Assembly: GCA_020852855.1 (NCBI GenBank)
Contig: JADZAA010000115.1
Location: forward strand, 1-42,226
Reading direction: 5' to 3'
DNA: 42,226 nt
Source: Bacteroidota bacterium
Lineage (GTDB): Bacteria > Bacteroidota > Ignavibacteria > Kapaibacteriales > UBA961
Below the pieces are notes generated by a model, which worked only from the letters and a program-made list of their open reading frames with translations, was not told the origin of the DNA and searched no databases. How positions within the stretch are numbered: position 1 is the first letter of the stretch; every line of letters starts with the position of its first letter. Below are positions 1 through 7,419 of the stretch, piece after piece. The translations under genes and the position numbers were made by a program.

Positions 1-105
1 GGGAAAATACAATCGGTAATATCTAAAGCAAGAGGATTTTTAAATTTCGAGCGATTTAGAATTAACGCCCTATTCTACTTCGGAAAACTTAACTTTGCTC
101 CATTA

Positions 106-122
106 AAATTTTAGTAATGCCT
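106..122 (+). repeat. 17-bp direct repeat, copy 1
   Basis: The sequence AAATTTTAGTAATGCCT is identical to 444-460. The two copies are 338 bp apart start to start and bracket the ISL3-like remnant. They are too long for a usual target-site duplication, so they more likely reflect a duplicated element end or recombination scar (inference). Confidence 0.7.
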
Positions 123-298
123 ATTTATAGTATTTTCCTCATCGAATAAGATGTTTTTAACTTGTAATTTTGTTGTTTTTTCGGATTTCCGCGGTCAGGG
201 AATTAAAAATACAACTATTAGTGTTGTTTTTTACAACCCGTAAATCAACTTATTTGGTTATACTAAATTTTTAATGGATTAAATTTACAGAAAAATAA

Positions 299-445
299 AT
301 GGAATTTATGGATTTTTTACGTGATATGTTAGGCATTACCGAAGATTTTGCCGTTACTCGGACTGATAAAGATGAATCGAACAAAATCATTCATATACAC
401 TTGAAATATCTGATAAGGAATTATCAAGGTAAAAAGATATACTAA
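299..445 (+). pseudogene. ISL3-type transposase N-terminal remnant
   Basis: A 48-codon frame opens MEFMDFLRDMLGITEDF and continues with an acidic, Asn/Lys-rich stretch, IHIHLKYL, and ends GKKIY before TAA. The pattern (short N-terminal helix ending LLGI, then a D/E-K-rich turn and a beta strand of the I-x-I-x-L type) recalls the start of ISL3-family transposases, which normally run to about 400 residues. Everything after the first 48 codons is missing, and the stop falls at the edge of the 444-460 direct repeat. I therefore read it as debris from a deleted insertion sequence. The family call rests on memory of the N-terminal pattern only; a small unrelated protein cannot be excluded. Confidence 0.4.
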
Positions 446-460
446 ATTTTAGTAATGCCT
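444..460 (+). repeat. 17-bp direct repeat, copy 2
   Basis: This is the second perfect copy of AAATTTTAGTAATGCCT. It begins inside the stop codon of the 299-445 remnant (TAA at 443-445), so the truncation point and the repeat coincide. Confidence 0.7.
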
Positions 461-510
461 GAAATATTTGTACTGTAATTTATTTTCTGTAGGGATATTG
501 TGTATTACTG

Positions 511-2067
511 TTATTCGTCTTTCCCTATTGCCCGCGTTGCCGAGCTTGCACCGCGCAAATCAACGACACGGCAACGGAAAGTAAATGTTGCGTCTGGATT
601 TTTGGGTACAATCTCGAATACTTGCGTGTGTGCAAGTGATTTTGCATCGGTACGGAAATTTCCGTATAATTCTCTTGCTCGTGCATTGCCGTCAATAATT
701 ACTATTGAAGCGCGATTATCGCGCCCGTTCCACAGCCCGAACGAGCGTGTTGTAATTTGCGTCGAGCCGTTTTTTTGTCGAGAAATGCCCAGAATTTCGG
801 GCGAAGGGAAATTTTCGATACGAATTGATATGCGGTCGCCGATTTGCCGCCCTCCTACTATTCGCGCAAGCGTCAGGACTTTGCCCGTATCGCGTGCGTC
901 GGGCGTAAATTCAAACGCAGCACCCTGCGGACTTGAAATGCGTTCTTGCGTTCCGTCATACAGCACGGCTTTTGCGTCGGTATTGGTCAGCAGAGGTATA
1001 TTCGGTTGAATTGTATATGATATGCCCGGATTCATAATGCGGCTTACGATAGGCGCAGCAAACGGTTGCGGTTGCACATTAAATTCTACGGTTGCAGTGC
1101 GCCCGTCGGCGGCGCGCTCGGCGGTAACGCTTACGCGCATAACTCCCGACGAAGGCGCGGTGCCGCGTAATAGTATTTCGTTGCCGCGAATTTCAGCTAT
1201 CTCTGCATTTCCGCCAATATCGGCTGACGAACGCTCTATTTTAACAATCGGCGTTCGCTTCAAATCTGCGCCCGATTGCGTTCCGGTAATAAATATTCTG
1301 TTCGACCAAGGATGATAGGCTATTGTTCCTATAGAAATCGAAAACGGGCTGATAGAAAAATCGCCTGACGGCGGACGACTCTGTTGCGTAATTACAATCG
1401 GCGGTTGCGTAATATTTTGCTGAATAAGCGGAACGCCTTGCCCTTCCTGACCGGACATAGGCGGCACAAGTGCAATTTTGGATTGAGTTTCCGGCTCGCC
1501 GTCGTTTATGATATTAACCGCAAATTGTGTTTCTGCGGTAAGCCGCGTGCCGGCATCGGCTATCATTTGTTCAAGCGCAATATTGCCGGGCGGCGCAACG
1601 GGAGTAGCCGTGGCAATAACGCGCACCGAATACGAACGGCTTCTCATTCCTGCCGTAGCGGCCGGTTTCCATATAAATTTAATCGCACGAAGGTCGTCGC
1701 GCTGCTCTATGCGAAACATCGGCGCCGGCGACGCACTGTCGGAACTAAGGCGCAACGTTTGCCCTAATGCTGGGTCTTCAATTAAGAATTGATAGTGCGC
1801 ATCGCGTATATTTCCGGTGAAAACTATTAAATTGGCTGTATCGGGTGCAATGATTTTTGCACCGGCAGAATCGACAACTATACGTGCCGAGAGAACGGTC
1901 TTTTCAGGCTGCAACGTAAAAGATTGCTGAAAAAGTGCGGTGAGAACGCTGTCGGAGTCCATAGTTTTCTGTCGCTTGTCGGGCAATAGAAGTATCAGCG
2001 CGGCAAGATAGAGAATAAAGTATAACTCTACGTAGCGACGACGTTTATGTGTGCGGCGCTTTTTCAT
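511..2067 (-). CDS. GldM-like single-pass periplasmic protein
   Basis: The 518-residue protein has a basic N-terminus (KKRRTHKRRR), one hydrophobic segment at about residues 13-29, and a long region rich in predicted beta strands and Ile/Ala/Pro linkers, which fits an inner-membrane anchor with Ig-like periplasmic domains. It overlaps the upstream gene by 23 bp, so the two are translationally linked. GldM/PorM of the type IX secretion and gliding motor has the same length (about 515), the same single N-terminal membrane segment and the same position after gldL. Sequence similarity to GldM that I can see by eye is weak, and the conserved residues around the GldM helix are not obvious. gldK and gldN are not adjacent. 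The call therefore rests on architecture and the upstream partner; otherwise it is an unrecognised periplasmic protein. Confidence 0.45.
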   Translation of the reverse strand: MKKRRTHKRRRYVELYFILYLAALILLLPDKRQKTMDSDSVLTALFQQSFTLQPEKTVLSARIVVDSAGAKIIAPDTANLIVFTGNIRDAHYQFLIEDPALGQTLRLSSDSASPAPMFRIEQRDDLRAIKFIWKPAATAGMRSRSYSVRVIATATPVAPPGNIALEQMIADAGTRLTAETQFAVNIINDGEPETQSKIALVPPMSGQEGQGVPLIQQNITQPPIVITQQSRPPSGDFSISPFSISIGTIAYHPWSNRIFITGTQSGADLKRTPIVKIERSSADIGGNAEIAEIRGNEILLRGTAPSSGVMRVSVTAERAADGRTATVEFNVQPQPFAAPIVSRIMNPGISYTIQPNIPLLTNTDAKAVLYDGTQERISSPQGAAFEFTPDARDTGKVLTLARIVGGRQIGDRISIRIENFPSPEILGISRQKNGSTQITTRSFGLWNGRDNRASIVIIDGNARARELYGNFRTDAKSLAHTQVFEIVPKNPDATFTFRCRVVDLRGASSATRAIGKDE

Positions 2068-2875
2068 GGGCTTTTAGCGGCGGCTGTTCGATTGTGGAAG
2101 TGCCGGCAGCGGCGGCAACAATACGTTGCAATTCGCGGCGAACCGCAGCCTCTATTTCTTCGCGGCGCAGAGCACGTGCGCCCTCGTTAAGTTCGGCAAG
2201 TGTTGCGCGAAATGCCGATAAAGCCGTGTTAACGTCGTTCATTGCCGCAAGCATCTGCGGATTGGGGGCAATGGCGAGCGCGGCAATTTCTACGCTCTCT
2301 CGCATAGCCTTCGCCATATTTTCCTGACGTTCCGCAATCGCTTCCAATGTTTCGGCTATCGAGTCGAGCTTAATTCCCGTACTTGCGTAATCGCCTGCAA
2401 TTTCGCCTATTTCACGAATCAGCTCATTTTCTGCCGAAGATTCGGTTTCTATGTCGGTTTCTTCCTCCGAAGGCGAAAAAAACATCACGATAAACATAGC
2501 TACCAACATTGATGTTTCCAAAATTATGCCGGCTATCAAATACCAATCCGGGATAGTGTCCATTACGCGGCGCAATCCAACCACAAGCAATAGAATCGCC
2601 GCCCCCAAATAAACAAAAGAGCTGATAACCGAAAAATAAAAGCGGTTTACAATTTCCTGCATCCATAAAGAAACGCCGGAAATAAGCCCCAAAGGGTGCA
2701 AAACGGTTACTTCGCGGCTCGTATAGCGAAATATCTCGCGTTCGCGGACACATACGCGCAAGCACAGCATTATGGCGGAAAACGGGCCGACGCGGCGTTC
2801 ATAGCGCAACTCGCGGAACATCGCTCGCAGTACGGCGCGGCCTTCGAGCGTGGCAAGCGTGGAAAGTTGCGTCAT
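2045..2875 (-). CDS. GldL-like two-helix membrane protein
   Basis: The 276-residue protein has two adjacent membrane helices (about residues 82-102 and 112-134 from the ATG at 2875), followed by an acidic patch (PSEEETDIE) and a long alpha-helical, coiled-coil-like tail. GldL/PorL, the proton-driven stator-like part of the type IX secretion motor, has this order: helix with a GAA motif, short loop, second helix with a buried Glu, then acidic residues and a helical cytoplasmic tail. Here YLGAAILLL and the intramembrane Glu in IILETSML match those marks. The N-terminal 71 residues before MQEIVNRF are unlike GldL, and an ATG at 2662 would give a GldL-sized 205-residue protein. I chose 2875 because a TAnnTTTG element lies at 2915-2922; a TTG at 2881 is also possible. 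The next gene is GldM-like. Confidence 0.5.
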   Translation of the reverse strand: MTQLSTLATLEGRAVLRAMFRELRYERRVGPFSAIMLCLRVCVREREIFRYTSREVTVLHPLGLISGVSLWMQEIVNRFYFSVISSFVYLGAAILLLVVGLRRVMDTIPDWYLIAGIILETSMLVAMFIVMFFSPSEEETDIETESSAENELIREIGEIAGDYASTGIKLDSIAETLEAIAERQENMAKAMRESVEIAALAIAPNPQMLAAMNDVNTALSAFRATLAELNEGARALRREEIEAAVRRELQRIVAAAAGTSTIEQPPLKAHEKAPHT

Positions 2876-2914
2876 AAGCAAAAAGATTTAATCGGGAAAC
2901 TGACTGAACAACGA

Positions 2915-2922
2915 CAAAAATA
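2915..2922 (-). promoter_or_regulatory. Candidate -7 element for the GldLM-like pair
   Basis: Read on the minus strand this is TATTTTTG, matching TAnnTTTG. It lies 39 bp upstream of the ATG at 2875. No exact TTTG stands at the expected distance; a near match (CTTG) lies 22 bp further upstream. Confidence 0.35.
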
Positions 2923-3000
2923 CACCGCAAAAGCCGAAATATAGCAAGCAGAACGGCTGGCCGTGTCATTGGAACTTAAATCGCCCTGAATTTGAAAGTA

Positions 3001-3633
3001 TCAAAGTTGCGCCGACGGGCAAATATCCGCCAGAACGCATACGCCGCATCGCGGACGACGAGCAATACAAACGGCACGCCCATGCGCAATCAGCAGGTCG
3101 GTTAATACCGTCCAATCTTCTTTCGATGTGATTTCCATCAGTGTTTGCTCTATTTTTTCCGCATTTTTGCCTTGTGTAAAGCCAAGTAATCCGGCTATGC
3201 GGATTACATGTGTATCCACTACAATTCCGGCCGGTTCGCCGAACCAATGCCCGATAACTACATTTGCGGTTTTGCGCCCGACACCCGGCAAACTCGTTAA
3301 TTCTTCGATTGTTCGCGGAACTTCTCCGTTGAACTTGTCAATAAGCACTTGGCAACAACTTCGTATGTTTCGTGCTTTATTACGGTAAAATCCGGTCGAG
3401 AAAATGTCTTGCTCCAATTCTTCTTGCTCGGCGCGTAAATAATCTCGAGGCAATGTATATTTTTCGAATAAATCACGAGTTACGATATTTACACGCTCGT
3501 CCGTGCATTGCGCGGAAAGAATTGTAGCTATCAACAATTCAAAAGCAGACCGATGCAACAGAGCAGTATTTGCGGCCGGATATTCCTTGCGAAGCCTTTC
3601 GAGTACTATGTTTATACGCTTACAGTCGTCCAT
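3001..3633 (-). CDS. nth: Endonuclease III (DNA glycosylase/AP lyase)
   Basis: This 210-residue protein removes oxidised pyrimidines from DNA and cleaves the abasic site in base excision repair. The helix-hairpin-helix LPGVGRKTANVV carries the catalytic Lys121, and Asp140 sits in VDTHV. The C-terminus holds the [4Fe-4S] ligands C189-X6-C196-X2-C199-X5-C205. Length and motif order are those of a complete enzyme. The ATG at 3633 gives the usual short N-terminus before the first helix. The downstream GldL-like gene follows on the same strand after about 125 bp with its own candidate promoter, so it need not share a transcript. As an Fe-S protein it is a potential client of the nearby suf genes. 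Confidence 0.95.
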   Translation of the reverse strand: MDDCKRINIVLERLRKEYPAANTALLHRSAFELLIATILSAQCTDERVNIVTRDLFEKYTLPRDYLRAEQEELEQDIFSTGFYRNKARNIRSCCQVLIDKFNGEVPRTIEELTSLPGVGRKTANVVIGHWFGEPAGIVVDTHVIRIAGLLGFTQGKNAEKIEQTLMEITSKEDWTVLTDLLIAHGRAVCIARRPRCGVCVLADICPSAQL

Positions 3634-3860
3634 GTTTTAATAATTGCCGGAATAAAACACATAGCCAACATTCATTTTACAGACCAATACTCGGAAGCAA
3701 AATTACGAAAAAAGCGTTCAGGTTCGGATATACGCACTTTGTCGGGGTAATTCTGCAGTTTAAGCAACAATAATTGCCTTTGTTTTTGATATTTTTGCCA
3801 AGTTCAGCCGATAACCCGCCTAATTACGGCAAGATAAAAAGTACACTGACAACAGAAACA

Positions 3861-4127
3861 ATGATTGAACAGAAACTGAAAATTAAAAATCGCGCCGGAC
3901 TGCACACGCGCCCTGCTGCAATGCTGGTAAAACTTGCCGCCAAATTCAAATCCGATATTTATTTGGAGCGCGACGGCTACGGAATCAACGCCAAAAGTAT
4001 AATCGGCGTTATGACACTTGCGGCCGAGCAAGGTTGCGAATTGCTTGTACGTGTAGAAGGCGAAGACGAACAAGCGGCGTTCGACGAGCTTTACGCATTG
4101 TTCGATTCGGGGTTCGGCGAATTGTAA
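3861..4127 (+). CDS. ptsH: HPr phosphocarrier protein
   Basis: This 88-residue protein carries phosphate in the PEP-dependent phosphotransferase chain. From the ATG at 3861 the active-site histidine falls at residue 15 in AGLHTRPA and the regulatory serine at residue 46 in NAKSIIGVM, exactly the canonical numbering, which fixes the start; an upstream in-frame start at 3774 would spoil it. The gene stands alone, with nth divergent and rrf2 downstream, and no EI, EII or HPr kinase gene nearby. Ser46 suggests control by an HPr kinase encoded elsewhere. A TATTTTTG box at 3790-3797 is a possible promoter element. In relatives with incomplete PTS, HPr is thought to act mainly in regulation (inference). 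Confidence 0.93.
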   Translation: MIEQKLKIKNRAGLHTRPAAMLVKLAAKFKSDIYLERDGYGINAKSIIGVMTLAAEQGCELLVRVEGEDEQAAFDELYALFDSGFGEL

Positions 4128-4228
4128 ATGCTTGATAAACAAGGAATACCGACCAAACACCGCCGAAAGGCTTACTATATGCGTATCCGTTGCGGAACAC
4201 ATCTGTAATTGTTCGTAGAATTTTTTAT

Positions 4229-4260
4229 TTTGAAATACGACTAAATTTGTCGTATTTTTG
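4229..4260 (+). promoter_or_regulatory. Bacteroidetes-type promoter of the suf operon
   Basis: TTTG at 4229-4232 is followed after exactly 20 bp by TATTTTTG at 4253-4260, matching the known -33/-7 arrangement TTTG-N19-21-TAnnTTTG. A start would fall near 4265, giving a leader of about 65 nt to the rrf2 ATG at 4331. A second TAnnTTTG (4242-4249) overlaps but lacks a spaced TTTG. Confidence 0.6.
4233..4257. promoter_or_regulatory. Palindromic operator, IscR/Rrf2 type
   Basis: AAATACGAC and GTCGTATTT form perfect 9-bp arms around TAAATTT. The core GACTAAATTTGTC closely resembles the GACT-AT-rich-AGTC core described for IscR type 1 and related Rrf2 sites. It fills the spacer of the promoter at 4229-4260 and runs into the -7 box, a position expected for a repressor. 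The adjacent gene encodes a cysteine-bearing Rrf2 protein, so autoregulation of the suf operon is the natural reading. Confidence 0.65.
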
Positions 4261-4330
4261 CGGGCAATTAACATGATTTGCATCTTTTGCGAACAAGTTT
4301 TTGTGCGGGGTATTTTCCGAAGTTGCGGAT

Positions 4331-4753
4331 ATGCTTAGGCTTTCTAAAAGAATAGAATACGGATTGCTTGCCGTGCAGTTTATCGCTACACGTAACGGCG
4401 CGACTGCTACTGTGAAAGAAATAGCCGAGCAGCACAATATATCCTTTGAATTATTGGCAAAAGTGCTGAGTGCGCTTTCAAAGTCAGGTTTTCTTATCTC
4501 GTATCAGGGCAGCCAAGGCGGATATTCTTTGGCCATACCCGCTGAGCTTGTAACCGTTGCCGATATAATAGCGGTAGTGGAAGGACGGCAAAATATTGTG
4601 GATTGTACTTACGGCGTTATCGATTGCAACTGTGCGGCTTTTCATACATGCACAATCAAATCGCCCATGCAATTGCTACAAGAGCGTATAGACGATGTGT
4701 TTCGCTCGATGACAATAGCCGAATTGGCCGGTACGGCCGCGGCCTCGGCCTAA
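4331..4753 (+). CDS. Rrf2-family Fe-S sensing repressor (IscR/SufR-like)
   Basis: The 140-residue protein has an N-terminal winged helix (LSKRIEYGLLAVQFIA, then VKEIAEQHNIS and SQGGYSLA of the wing) and a C-terminal cysteine cluster C92-X6-C99-X-C101-X5-C107. Rrf2 repressors such as IscR use three cysteines here to hold a [2Fe-2S] cluster and report Fe-S status; C92 matches IscR numbering, and the fourth cysteine is extra. The ATG at 4331 gives the standard MLRLSKR start; an upstream TTG at 4301 is less likely. It is the first gene of the suf operon, 28 bp before sufB, and its probable operator lies in its own promoter. It likely represses the operon when clusters are plentiful. Confidence 0.85.
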   Translation: MLRLSKRIEYGLLAVQFIATRNGATATVKEIAEQHNISFELLAKVLSALSKSGFLISYQGSQGGYSLAIPAELVTVADIIAVVEGRQNIVDCTYGVIDCNCAAFHTCTIKSPMQLLQERIDDVFRSMTIAELAGTAAASA

Positions 4754-4781
4754 TTAAGTAATTTTCAGAAATAAATGCCTT

Positions 4782-6230
4782 ATGAATACAGAAACTAATA
4801 TTCTCGACGATGTTGTCGGCGGCGAGTACAAATACGGTTTTGTAAGCAACATTGAGCAAGAAATAGCCCCGAAAGGACTTAGCGAAGACATTGTTCGCAT
4901 GATTTCGGCAAAGAAGGAAGAGCCGGAATGGATGCTTGAATGGCGATTGAAGGCTTATCGAAATTGGTTGGCAATGAAAGAACCGACCTGGGCAAACGTA
5001 AGTTTCCCTAAGGTAGATTTCAACGATATCAGCTATTATGCCGCACCAAAATCTAAAAAAGCGGCACCGAAATCACTCGACGAGATAGACCCCGAATTGC
5101 GCAGAACTTTCGACAAACTCGGAATTTCGCTTATAGAGCAAGAGCGTATCTCGGGAGTAGCCATAGATGCCGTGCTGGACAGCGTATCGGTTGCTACAAC
5201 GTTCAAAGACAAACTCGGCGCATTGGGCATAATTTTCTGCTCGATGAGCGAGGCTATACGAGAACATTCCGATATTGTGCGCAAATACATTGGCAGCGTA
5301 GTTCCGCCGTCGGATAATTTCTACGCCGCACTTAATTCGGCAGTATTCAGCGACGGTTCTTTCTGCTTTATTCCCAAGGGCGTTCGTTGCCCTATGGAAT
5401 TATCCACGTATTTCCGCATTAACGCAAAAGATACGGGACAATTCGAGCGCACGCTTATTATAGCCGAAGAAGGTGCTTACGCCAGCTATTTGGAGGGGTG
5501 TACCGCTCCCAAACGCGACGAAAATCAGATGCATGCGGCGGTAGTGGAAATTGTGGCGCATAAAAACGCCGAAATAAAATATTCTACCGTACAAAATTGG
5601 TATCCTGGTGATAAGGAAGGCAAAGGCGGTATCTATAATTTCGTAACCAAACGCGGAATATGTCTGGGCGACAACAGTAAAATATCTTGGACGCAAGTAG
5701 AAACAGGCTCGGCTATTACTTGGAAATACCCTGGCGTTGTGCTAAAAGGCGATAATTCCGTAGGTGAATTTTATTCGGTGGCTGTAACGAATAATTTTCA
5801 GCAGGCCGATACAGGCACTAAAATGATGCATATCGGAAAAAATACGCGCAGTCGAATAGTGTCAAAAGGAATTTCTGCCGGGCGTTCCAATAATAGTTAT
5901 CGCGGTTTGGTAAAAGTTAACAAAACAGCCGAAAATGCCCGAAACTTTTCGCAATGCGATTCGTTGCTCATAGGAAGCGACTGCGGCGCGCATACGTTCC
6001 CGTACATCGAGTCCGGCAATAAATCCGCGATTGTGGAACACGAAGCAACCACTTCCAAAATCGGCGAAGATATTCTATTTTATTGCAATCAACGCGGTAT
6101 ATCAACCGAAGAAGCCGTTGCACTGATAGTGAACGGGTATTGCAAGGAAGTTATGAATCAATTACCAATGGAATTCGCAGTGGAAGCTTCGCGCCTGCTC
6201 TCGGTTTCGCTCGAGGGAAGCGTAGGATAA
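4782..6230 (+). CDS. sufB: Fe-S cluster scaffold SufB
   Basis: This 482-residue protein is the cluster-building subunit of the SufBCD scaffold. Conserved blocks are clear: [13 protein letters not shown] near residue 50, [20 protein letters not shown] with the conserved Cys, [14 protein letters not shown], and the C-terminal [21 protein letters not shown]-type segment ending in [12 protein letters not shown]. The middle is the expected beta-helix. Length is typical of the family. It lies between rrf2 and the small CxxC protein, and partners SufC and SufD follow downstream. Confidence 0.97.
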   Translation: MNTETNILDDVVGGEYKYGFVSNIEQEIAPKGLSEDIVRMISAKKEEPEWMLEWRLKAYRNWLAMKEPTWANVSFPKVDFNDISYYAAPKSKKAAPKSLDEIDPELRRTFDKLGISLIEQERISGVAIDAVLDSVSVATTFKDKLGALGIIFCSMSEAIREHSDIVRKYIGSVVPPSDNFYAALNSAVFSDGSFCFIPKGVRCPMELSTYFRINAKDTGQFERTLIIAEEGAYASYLEGCTAPKRDENQMHAAVVEIVAHKNAEIKYSTVQNWYPGDKEGKGGIYNFVTKRGICLGDNSKISWTQVETGSAITWKYPGVVLKGDNSVGEFYSVAVTNNFQQADTGTKMMHIGKNTRSRIVSKGISAGRSNNSYRGLVKVNKTAENARNFSQCDSLLIGSDCGAHTFPYIESGNKSAIVEHEATTSKIGEDILFYCNQRGISTEEAVALIVNGYCKEVMNQLPMEFAVEASRLLSVSLEGSVG

Positions 6231-6252
6231 ATATATCGAAAACAGAGCCGCT

Positions 6253-6624
6253 ATGCTGAAAGTTTTTTATTATGCAAATTGCGAATCCTGCAAAAATGCA
6301 ATTCGCTTTTTCAAGAAAGAATTGGTTCGCGCCGACTATATCGAAATAATCGAGAACCCGCCGAGTGTAGAAGTTTTACGCATTATCTACGAATTAAGCG
6401 GCCGCGACCTGAAAAAAATGTTCAATACTACGGGCAGAGCATATTCTGCCATGAATCTCAAAAATAAGATGCCGTCCATGACAGCCGAACAAGCATTCGC
6501 GCTTATGTCTGCCAACGGAAAATTGATTAAACGCCCGATATTGCTCGCCTCGGACGACTGCATTATCGGCTTCGATACTCAAAAGTGGCTTGTTCTCGCG
6601 ATAAAAGAGGAAATGAACTCTTAA
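6253..6624 (+). CDS. ArsC/Spx-family thioredoxin-fold protein
   Basis: This 123-residue protein has the ArsC/Spx fold: an N-terminal strand followed by C10-E-S-C13, an EIIENPPSVEVLRII segment typical of the family, and KRPILLASDDCIIGFD near the end, equivalent to the (E/K)RP(I/V) block. Family members are glutaredoxin-linked arsenate reductases (single N-terminal Cys) or Spx regulators that bind RNA polymerase (CxxC). The CxxC pair here is closer to Spx, but the length also fits YffB-like proteins of unknown role. It starts 22 bp after sufB and ends 44 bp before sufC, in the middle of an otherwise standard suf order. That position suggests a redox job tied to cluster assembly; the actual function cannot be read from sequence. 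Confidence 0.75.
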   Translation: MLKVFYYANCESCKNAIRFFKKELVRADYIEIIENPPSVEVLRIIYELSGRDLKKMFNTTGRAYSAMNLKNKMPSMTAEQAFALMSANGKLIKRPILLASDDCIIGFDTQKWLVLAIKEEMNS

Positions 6625-6668
6625 AAAGCGCGGATTAACTATATTTCTGACAACCGCAAGACAATAAT

Positions 6669-7415
6669 ATGCTTGAAATTAAAAATCTGTTCGCAGAAAT
6701 CGAAGGGAAAAACATCCTAAACGGCGTTTCGCTTAACATCCGTCCGGGCGAAACCCATGCGATTATGGGGCCTAACGGCTCCGGCAAATCCACGCTGGCC
6801 TCGGTTTTAGCCGGACGCGAAGACTATGAGGTTACCAGCGGCGAAATTTTATTTGACGGGCACAGCCTGCTCGAAATGCAACCGGAGGAACGCGCACGCG
6901 CAGGTATATTTCTGGCTTTTCAATATCCGGTGGAAATTCCCGGTGTTTCAACTGCAAATTTCCTTAAAGCGGCGATGAACGAATTGCGAAAAAGTCGCGG
7001 ACAAGACCCGCTTGACGCTATGGATTTCCTTGCTCTTATGAGAGAAAAATCCAAACTAGTAGAAATTGACCGCAGTTTTTTGCAACGCTCGCTAAATGAA
7101 GGCTTCTCGGGCGGCGAGAAAAAACGCAATGAAGTTTTCCAGATGGCAATGCTCGAACCGAAACTTGCCATTCTCGACGAAACCGACTCGGGGCTGGATA
7201 TAGATGCCCTCAAAATCGTTTCAAACGGCGTAAACGCTTTGCGAAACGACAATAACGCATTCGTAATCATCACGCATTATCAACGCCTGCTGAATTACAT
7301 TATACCGGATTTTGTGCATGTATTTTATAAAGGCAAAATCGTCCGCTCCGGTGGGAAAGAACTTGCTCGAGAGCTGGAAGAGAAAGGTTACGACTGGCTG
7401 AAAGGCACGGCGTAA
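6669..7415 (+). CDS. sufC: SufC ABC-type ATPase
   Basis: This 248-residue ATPase drives conformational change of the SufBCD scaffold. Walker [10 protein letters not shown] is at about residues 34-42, the signature is FSGGEKKR (the form typical of SufC rather than a transporter), and Walker B is [16 protein letters not shown]. The H-loop histidine is in IITHYQR. It has no membrane partner. sufD starts 4 bp after its stop, so the two are translationally coupled. Confidence 0.97.
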   Translation: MLEIKNLFAEIEGKNILNGVSLNIRPGETHAIMGPNGSGKSTLASVLAGREDYEVTSGEILFDGHSLLEMQPEERARAGIFLAFQYPVEIPGVSTANFLKAAMNELRKSRGQDPLDAMDFLALMREKSKLVEIDRSFLQRSLNEGFSGGEKKRNEVFQMAMLEPKLAILDETDSGLDIDALKIVSNGVNALRNDNNAFVIITHYQRLLNYIIPDFVHVFYKGKIVRSGGKELARELEEKGYDWLKGTA

Positions 7416-7419
7416 TATT

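Larger units (their letters stand above)
1..510. other. Gene-poor left edge
   Basis: This AT-rich stretch has no full-length gene. It holds one short transposase-like reading frame (299-445) and two copies of a 17-bp direct repeat (106-122 and 444-460). Nothing else with coding character is visible on either strand. The minus-strand GldM-like gene ends at 511. Confidence 0.6.

Noticed and set aside
2696-2944. Plus-strand small gene opposite the GldL-like N-terminus
   Set aside because: It is low-complexity, Ala/Lys/Arg-rich and resembles no family; the minus strand gives the better explanation.
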